Assembly: GCA_013176395.1 (NCBI GenBank)
Contig: JABMLP010000024.1
Location: forward strand, 496,001-560,000
Length of the DNA stretch: 64,000 nucleotides
Reading direction: 5' to 3'
Origin: Venturia oleaginea
Taxonomy: Eukaryota > Ascomycota > Dothideomycetes > Venturiales > Venturiaceae
Position numbers and translations under genes: made by a program. Of the stretch, positions 1 to 10,934 are shown piece after piece (positions within the stretch are counted from its first letter, which is position 1; every line of letters begins with the position of its first letter). The notes under the pieces are model-generated. The model saw only the letters and a program-made list of their open reading frames with translations. It was not told where the DNA came from and did not search any database.

Positions 1-910
1 AGGGTTAGGATCTTATTTTCGAGGCAGTAGTCCTTAAAATTCTGGTTGAGATGGCTCTCATGGCCGTCCAAAATGAGTAGCCTGTACCCCCCCACCTGCC
101 GCGCCTTTGTATGTGCGTCAAAATGCTTCAACCACTCAAGACCAAGCGCGTTATTTGTCCAGCCGTTCTCAGAGATGAAAGCTTCCAATTGCGCGGTATA
201 TCTGCCTCCTCGTACCACGCAGAGATGTGAACGCGTCCTTTGTAGATAATGAAGGGTGGGGTTGCATACCCAGCGGCGCAGATACTCTGGATAACCGTAA
301 CCCATTCGCGATCGCCCGGCTGGATGAGTTCCGACCTTGTACGTCTCTCGGAGGCTGTAACGACCTTCATTGACCCAATAACACCCATCTGGAAGCCAAT
401 CTCGTCAAAGTTGTGTGTATCCTCGTCGTGGACGCCGTACTTGGCTTTGGTATCTGCAACGAGCTTGAACCACGCGCCAATAATCTCTGGATCTTCCTGT
501 AGTATCCTCTGCCTATCCTTGGCTCGGTTGAAGGCCATCTTGAGCTCATCTGAGCGCGCAACGAACCTCTCAGCCCGGTTTTTGCCCACTGGCTCTCCAC
601 CGCGTATAGGTAGCAGTTTATCGGCCATATCTGCTACCTCACAAAGCCGGGGCGCAAATCCTCGCGAATCGAGGTCAAGGATGTATTGGACAAGCGTTTG
701 CTCTTCGGTAAGGGTAAGTTTCCGACCATTTGGTGGTGTTTCGAGGATAAATGGGACTCCTTTAACGCGCTCAGAGAGGATTCGCTGTTTAACGTCAAAG
801 GCACGAGCGGCGGCCCGTTGGCTTCGGAATTGGCCGGCTTGGAGGGCTTGGAGTGCGAGCTGGATTCTCCCTTCGTGTTGGAGTAATAGTGCGTTTCGTT
901 GTTCAGACAT
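1..910 (-). pseudogene. Pogo/Fot1-like (Tc1-mariner) DNA transposase, frameshifted and cut by window edge
   Basis: The ATG is at 910 (MSEQRNALLLQ). The N-terminal part resembles the psq and CENP-B/Tc5 helix-turn-helix DNA-binding domains of pogo transposases (QRAAARAFDVK, then KLTLTEEQTLVQYILDLDSRG). A DDE endonuclease core follows, with the first catalytic Asp in NFDE near 390-400. The open frame breaks at about 185: downstream the natural protein continues in another frame (SENGW, then the second catalytic Asp in LLILDGHES near 50-70) up to base 1. A one-base deletion is the simplest explanation, so this copy cannot make an intact enzyme. The C-terminal third lies outside the window. Family assignment is secure. 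The terminal inverted repeats were not identified. Confidence 0.85.
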
Positions 911-2036
911 AATCACATAAGAGGAATGGTAGAAGTCTTGGCAGATTTTGAGCGGTTGGGTGGTTTGAGCGGTTGGGTGGTGGAACACGTTAACGTATCA
1001 CTGATGTATCAAAATGCCGAGGATGTTATAGCGAGGGTATTGGTATATTGGTATATTGTCTTTCGACTTTTCAATAGAAATGCCTTCCAATCGAATCTTA
1101 AATCCCCTCTCGAGATTGTAGCTGATTTCCGCAGAACGAAAGAGTATACTTTCACATCATTACCCTACGTTCAATTTGCTGGAAATGTGTAGTAAACTAG
1201 GAATTAAGGGATGGATTATCCATCGGTATTGAGAATTACGTTTCAGCGATTCAATCCGGCAGTCTTCACATTTCTTGACAGGTTCATTGGTTCCATGAAG
1301 TAATTGATATTCGTGAAGTATAAATCGCAAAGATGAATCCTGTATTTGGTTGAGGAACTTAGATCGTCATCAATGTGAAGAAAACCGGGAATTCGTCGAT
1401 TTCGAATATAGACTGGGCCTGGGAAACTGCATCCTGGATTTGTGGAAGAATTTCGAATTGCCGGCTTCAAGGTGTGGTATCACAGTCAAGGCTAAGCTGA
1501 GAAAATACTGATCGAAGAGAACAGGCACTTTGAGATGCTAACAACCATGACTTTACCAACCCTGTCAGTATTGAAAAATAAAAACTCAAGCAGTATCCCT
1601 CTGCCACAACCTCTTACGAATCAGGATTCCACCTCGCGATTTGAGTCATGCCAACAAGTGATGAAGATAATGATGTTGACCTCACAAAAAGGATCAAAGC
1701 GACCACACAATCAAGGTTGCTTCGATGAGTAAATGGGCATTTGTGTTTCAATCTCCGTTATACTAAAATAGGGATAGACCATGGATATTCCAAACCACGA
1801 AGGTAAGGGGGTCGGACCCAGAGTGTTATTAACGGGTTCTCAAGTCTCAAGGATCACAGTGGTGAGAAACTCCGGAAGGAAGAAAAGGAGAGGGGTCACA
1901 GAGTCAAGAGGTGCTGAGTCGATGAAACGTAAATTCGTCTCTCTGATCATGGACAGGCCATTTTGTCTCTGGCCCTCCTTTTCTGTCATAATTCAACGAA
2001 GAACTGACGAACTGTGGGTATATGGGTCATCCAAAT
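911..2036. other. Intergenic, no gene seen
   Basis: This stretch lies between the transposon relic and the 3' end of RPL12. It has only short open frames with no recognisable domain. The end of the pogo element, including its terminal repeat, should lie in the first few hundred bases, but I could not fix it. The AT-rich run around 1030-1060 holds a short repeat of ggtatatt. Confidence 0.6.
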
Positions 2037-2755
2037 TTACTCCTCAGGGACTGGGTATTGTTAGCATACTGCTCTTTGCGCAATACAATGGGCAAACATA
2101 CTCTCGATCTCGCCCTCCTCAATGTCGTCCGAGATGTCCTTGGGGCTCTTGCCATCAACCTGGCATCCTACGGAGAAAGCAGTTCCCAAAATCTCCTTGA
2201 CGGTACCCTTGAGGTCCTTGGCCATTGACTTATGACGCATGATTCTTGCAATCTCGATGATCTCGTCCAGTGGAATGGACTTGGTGTGCTTGATGTTCTT
2301 CTCCTTCTTGCGGTCGCGTGGGGGCTCTTTGAGAGCCTTGATGACGAGGGAGGAGGCGGATGGGACGACGGAGACGGCGGCTTGACGGTTCTGGATGGTG
2401 AGACGGACGGTCACACGGAGACCTTTCTACAATAGCTGTTAGGTGTTGGTGGGAGGTAATGAATGGGTAAGACGAACCCAGTCACCAGTGGCTTTGGCAA
2501 TATCTTCTCCGACCTTCTTTGGGGAGAGGCCGAGAGGACCGATCTTTGGAGCAAGAGCGGAGGAAGCACCGACTTCACCACCAGTTGCGCGAAGGTGGCT
2601 GCGAGAGCAAGTTAGAATCTGTCGAATTGCGCTGTGGTGCCATTGGATTTGTGATTCCTGTACTTACATGATCTTCACCTCATTTGGGTCGAACTTTGGG
2701 GCTGAGACCTGTCAGCAGATTCATGAGAATGGAAATATTGCTATGACTTACCCAT
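2037..2755 (-). CDS. RPL12: 60S ribosomal protein L12 (uL11), five exons
   Basis: Large-subunit cytosolic ribosomal protein of the GTPase-associated centre (uL11 family). Joining exons 2752-2755, 2668-2701, 2478-2598, 2102-2426 and 2037-2050 gives 498 nt, or 165 residues, the normal length for L12. The protein starts [12 protein letters not shown], runs through [21 protein letters not shown] and [15 protein letters not shown], and ends GEIEIPEE. Introns of 50, 69, 51 and 51 bp have GT-AG borders, and the last one has a tgctaac branch site. Exon 1 is only ATGG and the last exon is 14 nt. Without the last intron the protein would end in an unrelated SMFAHC tail. It is divergent from SEC62, 354 bp away, a likely shared promoter. 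A further 5' untranslated exon is possible. Confidence 0.95.
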
Positions 2756-3109
2756 TTTTGATTATCTGTGTGCGTACTTTTTGGGTATTAGATATGTCCT
2801 CGCGAAACAGCCAAAGCACAACAAGAGAGATACTCACGTTCGGCTAACAACGTGAGGTAGTCTTAGTCTCAAGCGGCGAATTTATGAAGGTGGTAGTGTG
2901 GAAGGCGTGGTGTGGTGCTGAAATAACTTAAAGAGTTTTGGTTAATTTTCGCGCCCGGCACAAAACTCTTGGCCGACAGGGGTGTTTATCCGGTACACGT
3001 GATTCCAGCGCATTCCCAAAGTTTATGGCAACTGTGTTCTGAATCGAGCTCGAGCGACAAACTCGAGCGAGAAAGGGAATATTAAAACCAAAGAACACCA
3101 AACACCACG
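2756..3109. promoter_or_regulatory. Shared promoter region between RPL12 and SEC62
   Basis: A gap of 354 bp separates two divergent start codons, so both promoters and 5' leaders must fit here. The RPL12 side (about 2760-2850) contains splice-like signals on the minus strand, so a non-coding first exon is possible. No core element was identified with confidence. Confidence 0.5.
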
Positions 3110-4373
3110 ATGCAAGAACCCACTCCCCCTCCAGTTCAGCTAGTCCCAGGCCAACCTCCAACTCAGGATCAGATCGCTGAGATTCAGGCCCATTTCCGGA
3201 AAGAGGCCGCCGAGTTTGGAATCTCCTACGAGGCATATATCGAGCTGGTGAAGGCTCAAGCTGAAAAGCAACAGCAGGCTATGATGCAGGCCCAGCAGCA
3301 GCAACAGCAGCAGCAGCAAGAGCCGATTCAACCAGGTCCACCAAAACCAGAGGCCCTCGCTGTTGCCAACTGGCTCAGAAAGCAGGAACTAAAGCCCAGA
3401 ACGTGTATTTTCCAGGAGAAGAGGAAAGAGATGTTCAGAGGTAAATTTGGTCGAGTCTTACCTGAGAATCTGCCTCTAATTGCGTCCAGTCAAACGCGCC
3501 ATTCGTGCCCTCGAGTCACCTGCTTATGAGAAAGCACGAACGAAGAACCCTCTTTTACCTCCGGTCACGAATCGCGCTGAAGCAGAAAACTGCTTCAAGC
3601 TCCTGCCCATGTCACTTCTTGCACTCCGAGTCCAGAAGGTTGATCCCGAGGAAGGCCATGAGGGTCATAACCATGCCAAAGCGAAGCGTATTAAGGGACT
3701 ATGGACTGTTGGAATTGTCCAGCAGCAAGATGCCGAAGAAGATATGCACTACATGTGGCTATACGAAGGATCTCAGTGGAAACAGAAGGCTTATGCGATC
3801 GGCGCGCTTGCTTGTGTTATGACTTTGGTCATGTTCCCATTGTGGCCTTTGTTCATGAGGCAAGGCGTCTGGTATCTTAGTATGGGTATGCTGGGTCTTG
3901 TCGGTCTTTTCTTCGTCATGGCTTTTTTCCGTCTTATTCTATTCGGGATTACCATGTTCACGCATGCGCCTGGACTATGGCTCTACCCAAACTTGTTCGA
4001 GGATGTTGGTTTCTTCGACTCGTTTAGACCAGTATGGGGCTGGCAGGAGACTGAAGAGGTATAGCTCAGCCGAACCTCCTTTGCTCTACTTGATGCTGAT
4101 TAATTGATCTAGGACAAGAAGGCTAAGCGAAGGGCAAAGAAGGAGAAGAAGGCTGCCGCAGCTGCCAAACGCAAGGCTAATGGACATGCTCACGACCATG
4201 ATCACTCGCACGACCATGACCACTCGCACGACCATGACCACTCGCACGACCATACTCACGAGCACCAGTCGATCGCCGAAAAGCCTACTAACACCAGCGG
4301 CGCACAACCCATACAAGGAACAGCCCAGCAGCGAAGACTACAAGCCAGTGTGGAGGAGGAAGAGAGTGATTGA
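3110..4373 (+). CDS. SEC62: ER protein-translocation subunit Sec62
   Basis: Sec62 is an ER membrane subunit of the Sec62/Sec63 complex, which helps the Sec61 channel take up proteins after translation. Exons 3110-3440, 3490-4058 and 4113-4373 give 386 residues; introns are 49 and 54 bp. A Gln-rich stretch lies at about residues 75-95, followed by the cytosolic Sec62 domain (VANWLRKQELKPRTC, LWTVGIVQQQDAEEDMHYMW). Two membrane helices are at about 211-233 and 240-267, with the family signature APGLWLYPNLFEDVGFFDSFRPVWGW between helix and tail at about 270-295 (first and last parts visible as PGLWLYPN and PVWGW). The tail is a Lys-rich block and then a His/Asp repeat encoded in exon 3, unusual for the family. 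It is convergent with ARH1. Confidence 0.94.
4181..4264 (+). repeat. In-frame 18-bp tandem repeat encoding a His/Asp-rich tail of Sec62
   Basis: About four units of an 18-bp sequence (unit cacgaccatgaccactcg) lie in frame in the last Sec62 exon. Each unit encodes HDHDHS, and the run ends HDHTHEH. Such tracts can bind metals such as zinc or nickel. Whether this one does is unknown. Confidence 0.85.
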
Positions 4374-4913
4374 TTGCCAAGTTCTGTCGCCACTACTTTG
4401 TAACTTTTAGTCTCCTAGTGATATAGGATATCGCGAATGCTGTACAATACACTGAATAAGGCATGCGGAGTTTGGCGTTACTTTTATATTTGCGCATGAC
4501 AAAGGCACAGCCTTAGTCGGTCTGTTCCCAGGGGAAGATATTGGTAAGCCTCAGACGTTCTGTTCGTGTTACATTCTCGTTTGCATCGTTAGCGTCCCAA
4601 AATGCTAAGCCTGGCGACATTGAAGTATTTGCATGTCTTTGGACAAGAACTAACCTCCAACTAACGCCCCTAACTGGATATCTGGCGAGATACTTGCCAA
4701 CACCGGCAGAAATTCATCAGCGTCGACCTCGGGATAGGGACTTTGAAAATCAATCGCGAGATTGTAAAAGCGATAAATTGGGGCCACCGCTATGCTACAG
4801 TTCGAACCTTCCATCCTGAGAAATCTTGAGTCTCATTCTAAATGCTTGCTTACATTTCGCTGCTGTCCTTTCATCCAAATATTTAGCACAAGTCCACAAC
4901 GAACCGACGACCA
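4374..4913. other. Convergent 3' intergenic region, no gene seen
   Basis: These 540 bp separate the stop codons of SEC62 (+) and ARH1 (-) and hold the two 3' untranslated regions. Open frames here are short and have no recognisable product. Confidence 0.6.
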
Positions 4914-6514
4914 TCACTCCAAACACCCCAACATCTCCTCAACACTTGTCATCTTCTCCCTATTCTTCCCCAATTTTTTCCCCTCCTCCTTCTCCAAATA
5001 GTCAATCCAAAGCCAATCCCTCCAACTCGTCACACTGACACCTCTTCCTTCGATTTCCCTCCGTAACCCTTCCCAACCCAAGCCTGTACTCCCCTCGCTT
5101 TGCTTGGAATTCAACATTGCATGACCTGCTTCAATGTCGTGGAGGAGACTGGAGGCGGTGCTAAAGGCGTCTTCCATTGTTGAGGCGATGACGCCTGTAG
5201 GACCGCGTTTTGCCCAGCCGGCTACGTAGAGGCCGGGGATTGAGGTTTCGGAGGTAGAGGTGGAAGTGATGCGCCCGAGGTGGTTTGTTATGAAGCCGCG
5301 TTTGCAGTCGAAGGGGACGGAAATTTCGGAGAGACCGGGGAGGGGTTCTGCCTTGTAGCCTATTGAGCGGAAAGCGGCGGTGGCGGGGAGAGTGATTTTT
5401 CGAGGTGGTTGTTTTGTTTGCACTGAAGCTGAGGGATTTGAGAGGTCGGAAGGGTCGGTGTAGGCGTTCTCGATAAATTCTATGCTTTCGAGATTTGTGG
5501 GTTTGGTGGGTGAGGGGTTGAAGGTTGTGGGACTTTGGAGAAAACCTAGGGTGAAAGTTTTGTTTGCTGTTGAGTTGATGGGATGGTCTTTGAGAAGCAG
5601 TTCTGCTAGGCGTTTCCGAGGGCGAGGGAGAGATTTTAGATCTGTTGGGAACAGTTCTTTTGAGATGGGAGAAAATTTTACGTCTGGGAGGTTGATAAGT
5701 TCTCGGACTTCTTTGATGGTGAATGCCGCCTATCCCAAAATGTTAGTAAGAGTGCATCATTTCTTGGGGAAATGTTGATTCGTACCTGCATCGGTCCACG
5801 TCTCCCAACGGCATGGACTTTTGAGATCTTACTCCTCGAAAGTAATTCAAGAGCATACTCCGGCATGTCCGTCTTCCGCAGTCTATCAATGTTGGATAGT
5901 AGAATTCGTGCAACATCTAATGCAACATTTCCCTGTCCGATCACCACCGCTTCCTCGCCCCTTTCCAAATTCGGTCTCAAATGTGAATATTCGGGTAGTC
6001 CATTGTACCACCCCACAAACGCTCTTGCAGACATGACTCCCTCCAAGTTTTCGCCTGGAATTCCCAGCTCCCTATCCTTGGAAGCTCCGTAAGCGAAAAG
6101 GATAGCATCGTAATGGGGCTTCATTTCCGTCAAAGAAACATCCAACCCGATATTGATGTTCCCAATGAAATTGAAGTTTGGCATAGCGGCCACCTCTTCG
6201 AATCGTTCCTGGCAGTTTTTCACTTCGGGATGATCGGGAGCGACGCCGTATCTCACCAGTCCGAAAGGAATTGGTAGACGTTCATACATATCTAGAATCG
6301 TGGATGGGTGTTTTTGCAGCACTTTCGAGGATGCGTAGAAAGCAGCGGGGCCTGAGCCGATGACGGCAAGGCGGAAGGGTTTTTGTGTCGTGGATGCATA
6401 TCTTTTTGTTCTTTGAATGGCGCTGGCGTTCTTCCTGAGAGATTGAGACGAGATGCTCAGTCGACGGGTGCAGGAGGAGCAGATGTACAGTGCTCGATTG
6501 GTGATGGACATCAT
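4914..6514 (-). CDS. ARH1: Mitochondrial NADPH:ferredoxin (adrenodoxin) reductase
   Basis: This flavoprotein passes electrons from NADPH to the mitochondrial ferredoxin used for iron-sulfur cluster and heme A synthesis. Exons 5786-6514 and 4914-5729 give 514 residues; the intron is 56 bp. Residues 1-45 are basic and rich in Ser (CTRRLSISSQSLRK), as in a mitochondrial targeting peptide. The FAD-binding GSGPAAFYA is at about 53-61, the NADP-binding GQGNVALDVARIL at about 193-205, GRRGPMQ at the exon junction, and the C-terminal family signature AGWAKRGPTGVIASTMEDA is in exon 2. I chose the tandem ATG at 6514/6511; an in-frame ATG at 6643 would add 43 residues that do not look like a targeting peptide. 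It is divergent from the membrane protein at 7010. Confidence 0.93.
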
Positions 6515-7009
6515 GATTGGATTTGCCCTTTGATAATGATACGAGGCTTGAGTGTGGGATCGTGGATTGTTGGGATACTCTTGTCTTTCTGCTTGTTCTT
6601 TTTCTGCAACTGACCAAAATGCCAGGCTACTAATGCTTCGCAAGATAGTGTCTGGACTGGCAGGGAGCTTATGACGCAGTACTAGGAACTACATAATCTT
6701 TGCAAATTGTCATGAAGGGGGTTCCTTTTGAATATCCCAAATTGGATAGTTTGCGATAATTTAAAGACGATGGATCATGGGAGCACAGACTAGATTCGAT
6801 ATTGCGGGCGTTGTTGTGCCAATGCGAGCTCGGGTGTTTGTTTTGATCCCCCACTTCCAATATCAGCCTCGTAATCGATTTCTACCTCATCGCAACTTCA
6901 ACTCTCCAACTCTCACTTCCCTACCTTCTGCCCAGATCTACTATTTGCCACGCATAATACCATAGCATACCACTCTTTCATCCACTGCTGCGCTTCAATT
7001 ACACTCGCA
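6515..7009. promoter_or_regulatory. Shared promoter region with a pyrimidine-rich leader for the plus-strand gene
   Basis: A gap of 495 bp separates divergent ARH1 and the membrane-protein gene. On the plus strand, about 6880-7000 is rich in C and T (cttcaactctccaactctc), as is common just before transcription starts in filamentous fungi. No coding sequence is supported here. Confidence 0.45.
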
Positions 7010-8980
7010 ATGGGAGGCGGCCAGCCATTCCTTTACGATGCTCGCGCGCCAGTCCAATACTCACAGCTGGACTCTGGCTTCAATCCAAAAGTTGTATCCC
7101 AAGCAAGCTGGGCTCCCCCACCTCCGTCAAAGCCCAAGCAGGAGGGTCCACTCATCGACTTCAATCGTCATCCCGACAGCTACATTGTTCAGCCCTATGG
7201 CCAGATAGACTGCACACCCATGTCTCCGAGCACCAAATCTCGAATCAAATGGATCAGAGGCTTTCAGCTCGCATCGCGTATACTTCAGCTATTGGGTGGA
7301 CTCGCCTTACTAGTACTTGTCATTAGCATCAAAGGAGCTTCCGACAATGAAGGCTGGATTCTCAAGCTTCCTGTTAGTTACCAAGTTGGCAACTTTTCCA
7401 ACGATGATTACTAACACCATCAGGTCATTGTCGATACATTGACTGCTCTCTACGCTATCTACCACCTTATCCACCGCGTCAATGGACGAACACCCGCGAG
7501 CTCCGCAAGCTACCATTGCTTCGCATTGATCATCGACACTGGCTTGGTCCCATTCTACGTCTTCATCACATGGATTGGGAGGTTGAATTACGAACAGGCG
7601 CCAGGTACCGACGGACGTTGGCGAACACTGTTCCCAGGCGATCTCGCCGCAACAAGCGTCTTCGAAGCTGTTTGGTTGACCGCAATCATCGTTGGCGCAT
7701 TGCACATGATATCCTTCTTCATGGACATCTACCTGCTCATTACGTTCAAGCAAATCTCACAATTGCCTCCAGATATGAATCCGTTGGAGGACAACCTGAC
7801 TTCCAGGCGCAAGACTAAGCACAAGTACAAGAAGTCGTCGGTCTCGGATTTCGATGACAAGAGGTTCAGCCACATCACAAGCAGTTCGATGAATACTTCC
7901 AGCACTAACAGAATATCGCGTGCTCAGGAACCTCTCATGGCCGGACAATCGAATGCAAGCGGTATAGGTTTTCTTCAGTCGAGGGCAGGCAATGACACGA
8001 GCTTCAATCCACGTAATCCAGAGACTGCGAGACTATCGCGAGTAAGTCTTGCAGACGCATATCCAGCGAGCCGAATTCGATCTCCGATGCCAAACGACAA
8101 CATATCCATGGGTAAGAGAAGCTCAGTAGCCATGTCAATTCCGATCCGTCAAGATGAGCCTGAAGAGAGGTATAGCGACCAAGTCTCCGAGGTGGATGAT
8201 AGTGACAATTGGGGTGTGCTCGACGACGACAAACAATCCGATGCCAGTTACGAACCCTACCGAGCAAAATCTCTACGACACACACCACAAGTGGCTGCAG
8301 AACAGCAGTCTCGTTATGAGCCATTGACACAGACCTACGACGACTTTGCTCATCAAGAACCACTTCGAATGAACCCTCCTACGCCACCTCCTCCCGCGGC
8401 GCCTCTACACATGAACTCTCCACTGTCCCAGCTGTCTCGCAGGTATCAAGAGCACGACAAGGAAAAGGATCGCACCCACACGATGGTCTCAGACGTGTCC
8501 GCTTACTCCGAAACCGAATTCTCGGCCGCGCCAACATCTTCAAGTTCAGAGGCCTCGAAGAACCGTTTCTATGGAGATCTGGCAGCTGCCATGCGTGGTG
8601 TTCGTCAAAATGGAGACCCTGCACCACGACCAAAGAGCATGATCGGCAGTGTTCACAATGCAGGCGCGGACATCACATCTCTGCGATCATCGCCTCAACG
8701 CGGACATCGACAATCACCCGGTGCTAGGGGCCAGCGAGAACGACCAAAGAGCTATGTCCACAGTGTGAGCGGAACCGTTATCCGGAAGCCAGCTGAAGGA
8801 TTGGAAGCAGAGAGGGGATCACCAAGGGTTGTTAGTCGCAGCGGAGTCGACTACGCCGGCGCTGATGGCGATTTGGGCCTCGGACGTGCTCGAGACGTTT
8901 CTGGAAAGATTGTGGAGGAGGGACGCGGTGGCTATGTACGGACTGGTCTGTTCATGCGAAAAGCGAGTGGTATTAATTGA
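7010..8980 (+). CDS. Fungal four-helix membrane protein with long disordered tail, function unknown
   Basis: Exons 7010-7372 and 7424-8980 join in phase (51-bp intron, gttagt donor, ctaac branch, cag acceptor) to give 639 residues. The first 80 residues are polar and Pro-rich. Four hydrophobic segments follow: about 88-107, 122-141, 152-172 and 195-222. The remaining 400 residues are low-complexity, with many Ser, Arg and Pro residues (SRRKTKHKYKKSS, PPTPPPPAAPLHMNSP), as in a cytosolic regulatory tail with phosphorylation sites. The helix layout resembles small tetraspan proteins, but I recognise no named family. An antisense frame and an overlapping frame across the helices are shadows. It is clearly coding: consistent frame across the splice, and the tail stays open for 1.2 kb. 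Confidence 0.82.
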
Positions 8981-9957
8981 AATACTGCTGGTAAGTACTT
9001 GGGTCTTGCATTTAGGAAGGCGTTGGTTATACACATTTTAGTAACGAGGATGGGAATCTAAATACTGTTCGTAGACTGGTATATAGCATGCTCATAGGTC
9101 GCGTATGTAGCCGACTGTCTGGATAGAAGGCTTTAATCGAATCTCTTGTCTCTTCACTGGATGAGGCAGTGGTACCTTTAATCCTCAGATCTTCTACAAA
9201 CTAACAATCAAACTTGCGATTCGAATCCAACATCGACATTGATAAGTTTCTGGCAGAATCAAATTTCCAGACCTTCAGCAAATTCGCGATATCGATCGTT
9301 GCTCAAAGATCAAAAAGTGTGATCAGCTATAAGAGGGAAAAGAGGTCGTATATTGCAGTTCCAGTCGTAAAGCTCTCTTGGGGGACGAAGAAGTTGATTG
9401 AAACGACAGGATTGGTGCATGTAAGCCTGAAAGAATAATCGAACAACTGCATGATGGTTTTTTACGAATCGTTGCGTTGGTCATTTGCGGGCCAACAGCG
9501 ACGTGTTGACTCCTGATGTAAGATATCAGTCACCGCTTACCATTTCATGTCCGCTTTCCCCTTCAGTAACCGAGTGTCGCACTACTGAGACGATCGTCCC
9601 AATTTGAAACCGACATCGCTAGATTTTTGGTAATCCTGAAAGTCAGAATCGTGAGTGTTGCATTTAAGAGTGTCTCGGTCCTATATTTAATCTCTGTTCC
9701 AATGGACTTTGGTCTCGCCTCCTTCCTTGGGTGGAATCGTGGGTATTGTTTTCTCGTAGTGTTCTCGAGCGAGGTCTAAGGAAAAACGAACCGAATGAGT
9801 ACTGTAGGATGGGGCAGGAGCTCGAAATATCGCTACAAACCTAGCCAATTCATAGTGACAAGTGGAAGTCCATACACATTCAAGCCCCTCAAACGGTGGA
9901 ACGCGATGTTTGTCAAAATCTCGAAGAAGCTCAGAACGGAGTAATATTTTTGTGAAA
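8981..9957. other. Intergenic, no gene seen
   Basis: The region holds the 3' ends of the membrane-protein gene (+) and the first cutinase (-). The longest frame (74 residues near 9214) has no recognisable feature. A B-box-like gattcgaatcc at 9216 has no tRNA body around it. Confidence 0.6.
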
Positions 9958-10934
9958 TTATGCCTTAACCATCTGATTTATCCATTTCGCCGCTTCTTTG
10001 ACGTTGCCGTTACTAGTGTAGGCCAAGTGTGCCATTCCAATGACCAATCCACCACCACAAACGCCATCTTTAGCCTCGCACCAACTCTTAATCTTCTCTT
10101 GTGGTACACCCTTGACGCTGGCGCCGTTGAATGGATCACCGAAGAGCGCAAGAGCGGCGATTTGGGTCTTTGCTTTCTCATCGGCGAATGCGGCGCAGAT
10201 ACGAGCAACCATGGCGCCTTGAGAGTAGCCAGACAAGACGATTTTTGTGTCGGGGCATTTGGTCGCAAGAGCGTTGAATTGTTTGACACAAGCTATCCCG
10301 CCTGGAAGCCCATTGCAGTTGATTCCTGCGAGATCGGCTGTGTAGGATACCCCTTCGACGTACCAATCTTTTCCTAGGGCACTAGAGAGCATGGGGCCGA
10401 CCGTGCTGCCCATTGTTCCCAGTTCTGGATGTAGAGGTTAGTAACGTGTTTGCGAATTGCTCGCCAACAAGGACTCTCTTACCAGTAGTACCACGTCCGA
10501 AGATCATAGAATATGGCTTGCAGCTTCCCGCACGCTTTTCGATCTCTGCTGTCTCCACCACGCTGAAGTCAACAGCATTGCCAGTGTGCCGACGGCGAAC
10601 ACCTCGAAGTCCTGGCGGTGCTGGTTGTCCGAGTTTCTTCAATTGCTCGCCTATGCATTTGTCGCCTGCTACTGAGCCACCGTTGGGTCGCTTGCCGTTG
10701 TGAAGGGTATAGGGTTCGTTCGTTGAGCCACTCAAGCTAGCGATCCAGCATGATTGTTCTGGTTTGGAGTAGTGTCAGTTGTGGCTAGTCTTCATATTGG
10801 AATTCCGTCAAGGAACCAAGTGAGACAGTAGATGTTCAAAGCTTACCTCTGCAGCCATCGCCGGCAACAAGACCCTCTGCTGAGACAAGCCCTGAAAGTA
10901 GGGAGAGCCCAACAATAATCGTTTTAGACAACAT
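9958..10934 (-). CDS. Secreted cutinase-family esterase with long N-terminal extension
   Basis: A serine esterase of the cutinase family (cutin or other cell-wall ester hydrolysis, or acetyl-xylan esterase-like). Exons 10847-10934, 10483-10758 and 9958-10424 give 276 residues, all in phase. A signal peptide (MLSKTIIVGLSLLSGLVSA) is followed by a Cys-containing stretch of about 85 residues, then a dibasic EKR that could be a Kex2 processing site. The esterase domain follows: GRGTTELGTMG, the nucleophile in GYSQG (Ser189), Asp241 in KDGVC and His254 in MAHLAY. Ordinary cutinases lack the region between signal peptide and EKR, so it may be a propeptide. A second cutinase lies about 2.3 kb away in the same orientation. 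Substrate cannot be told from sequence. Confidence 0.93.

Noticed and set aside
249..920. 223-codon plus-strand frame
   Set aside because: Antisense shadow of the transposase.
9216..9226. tRNA B-box-like sequence
   Set aside because: No A box, acceptor stem or anticodon arm can be folded around it.
9862..10377. 171-codon plus-strand frame
   Set aside because: It is antisense to the cutinase catalytic exon, whose frame, splice sites and active-site residues are clear.
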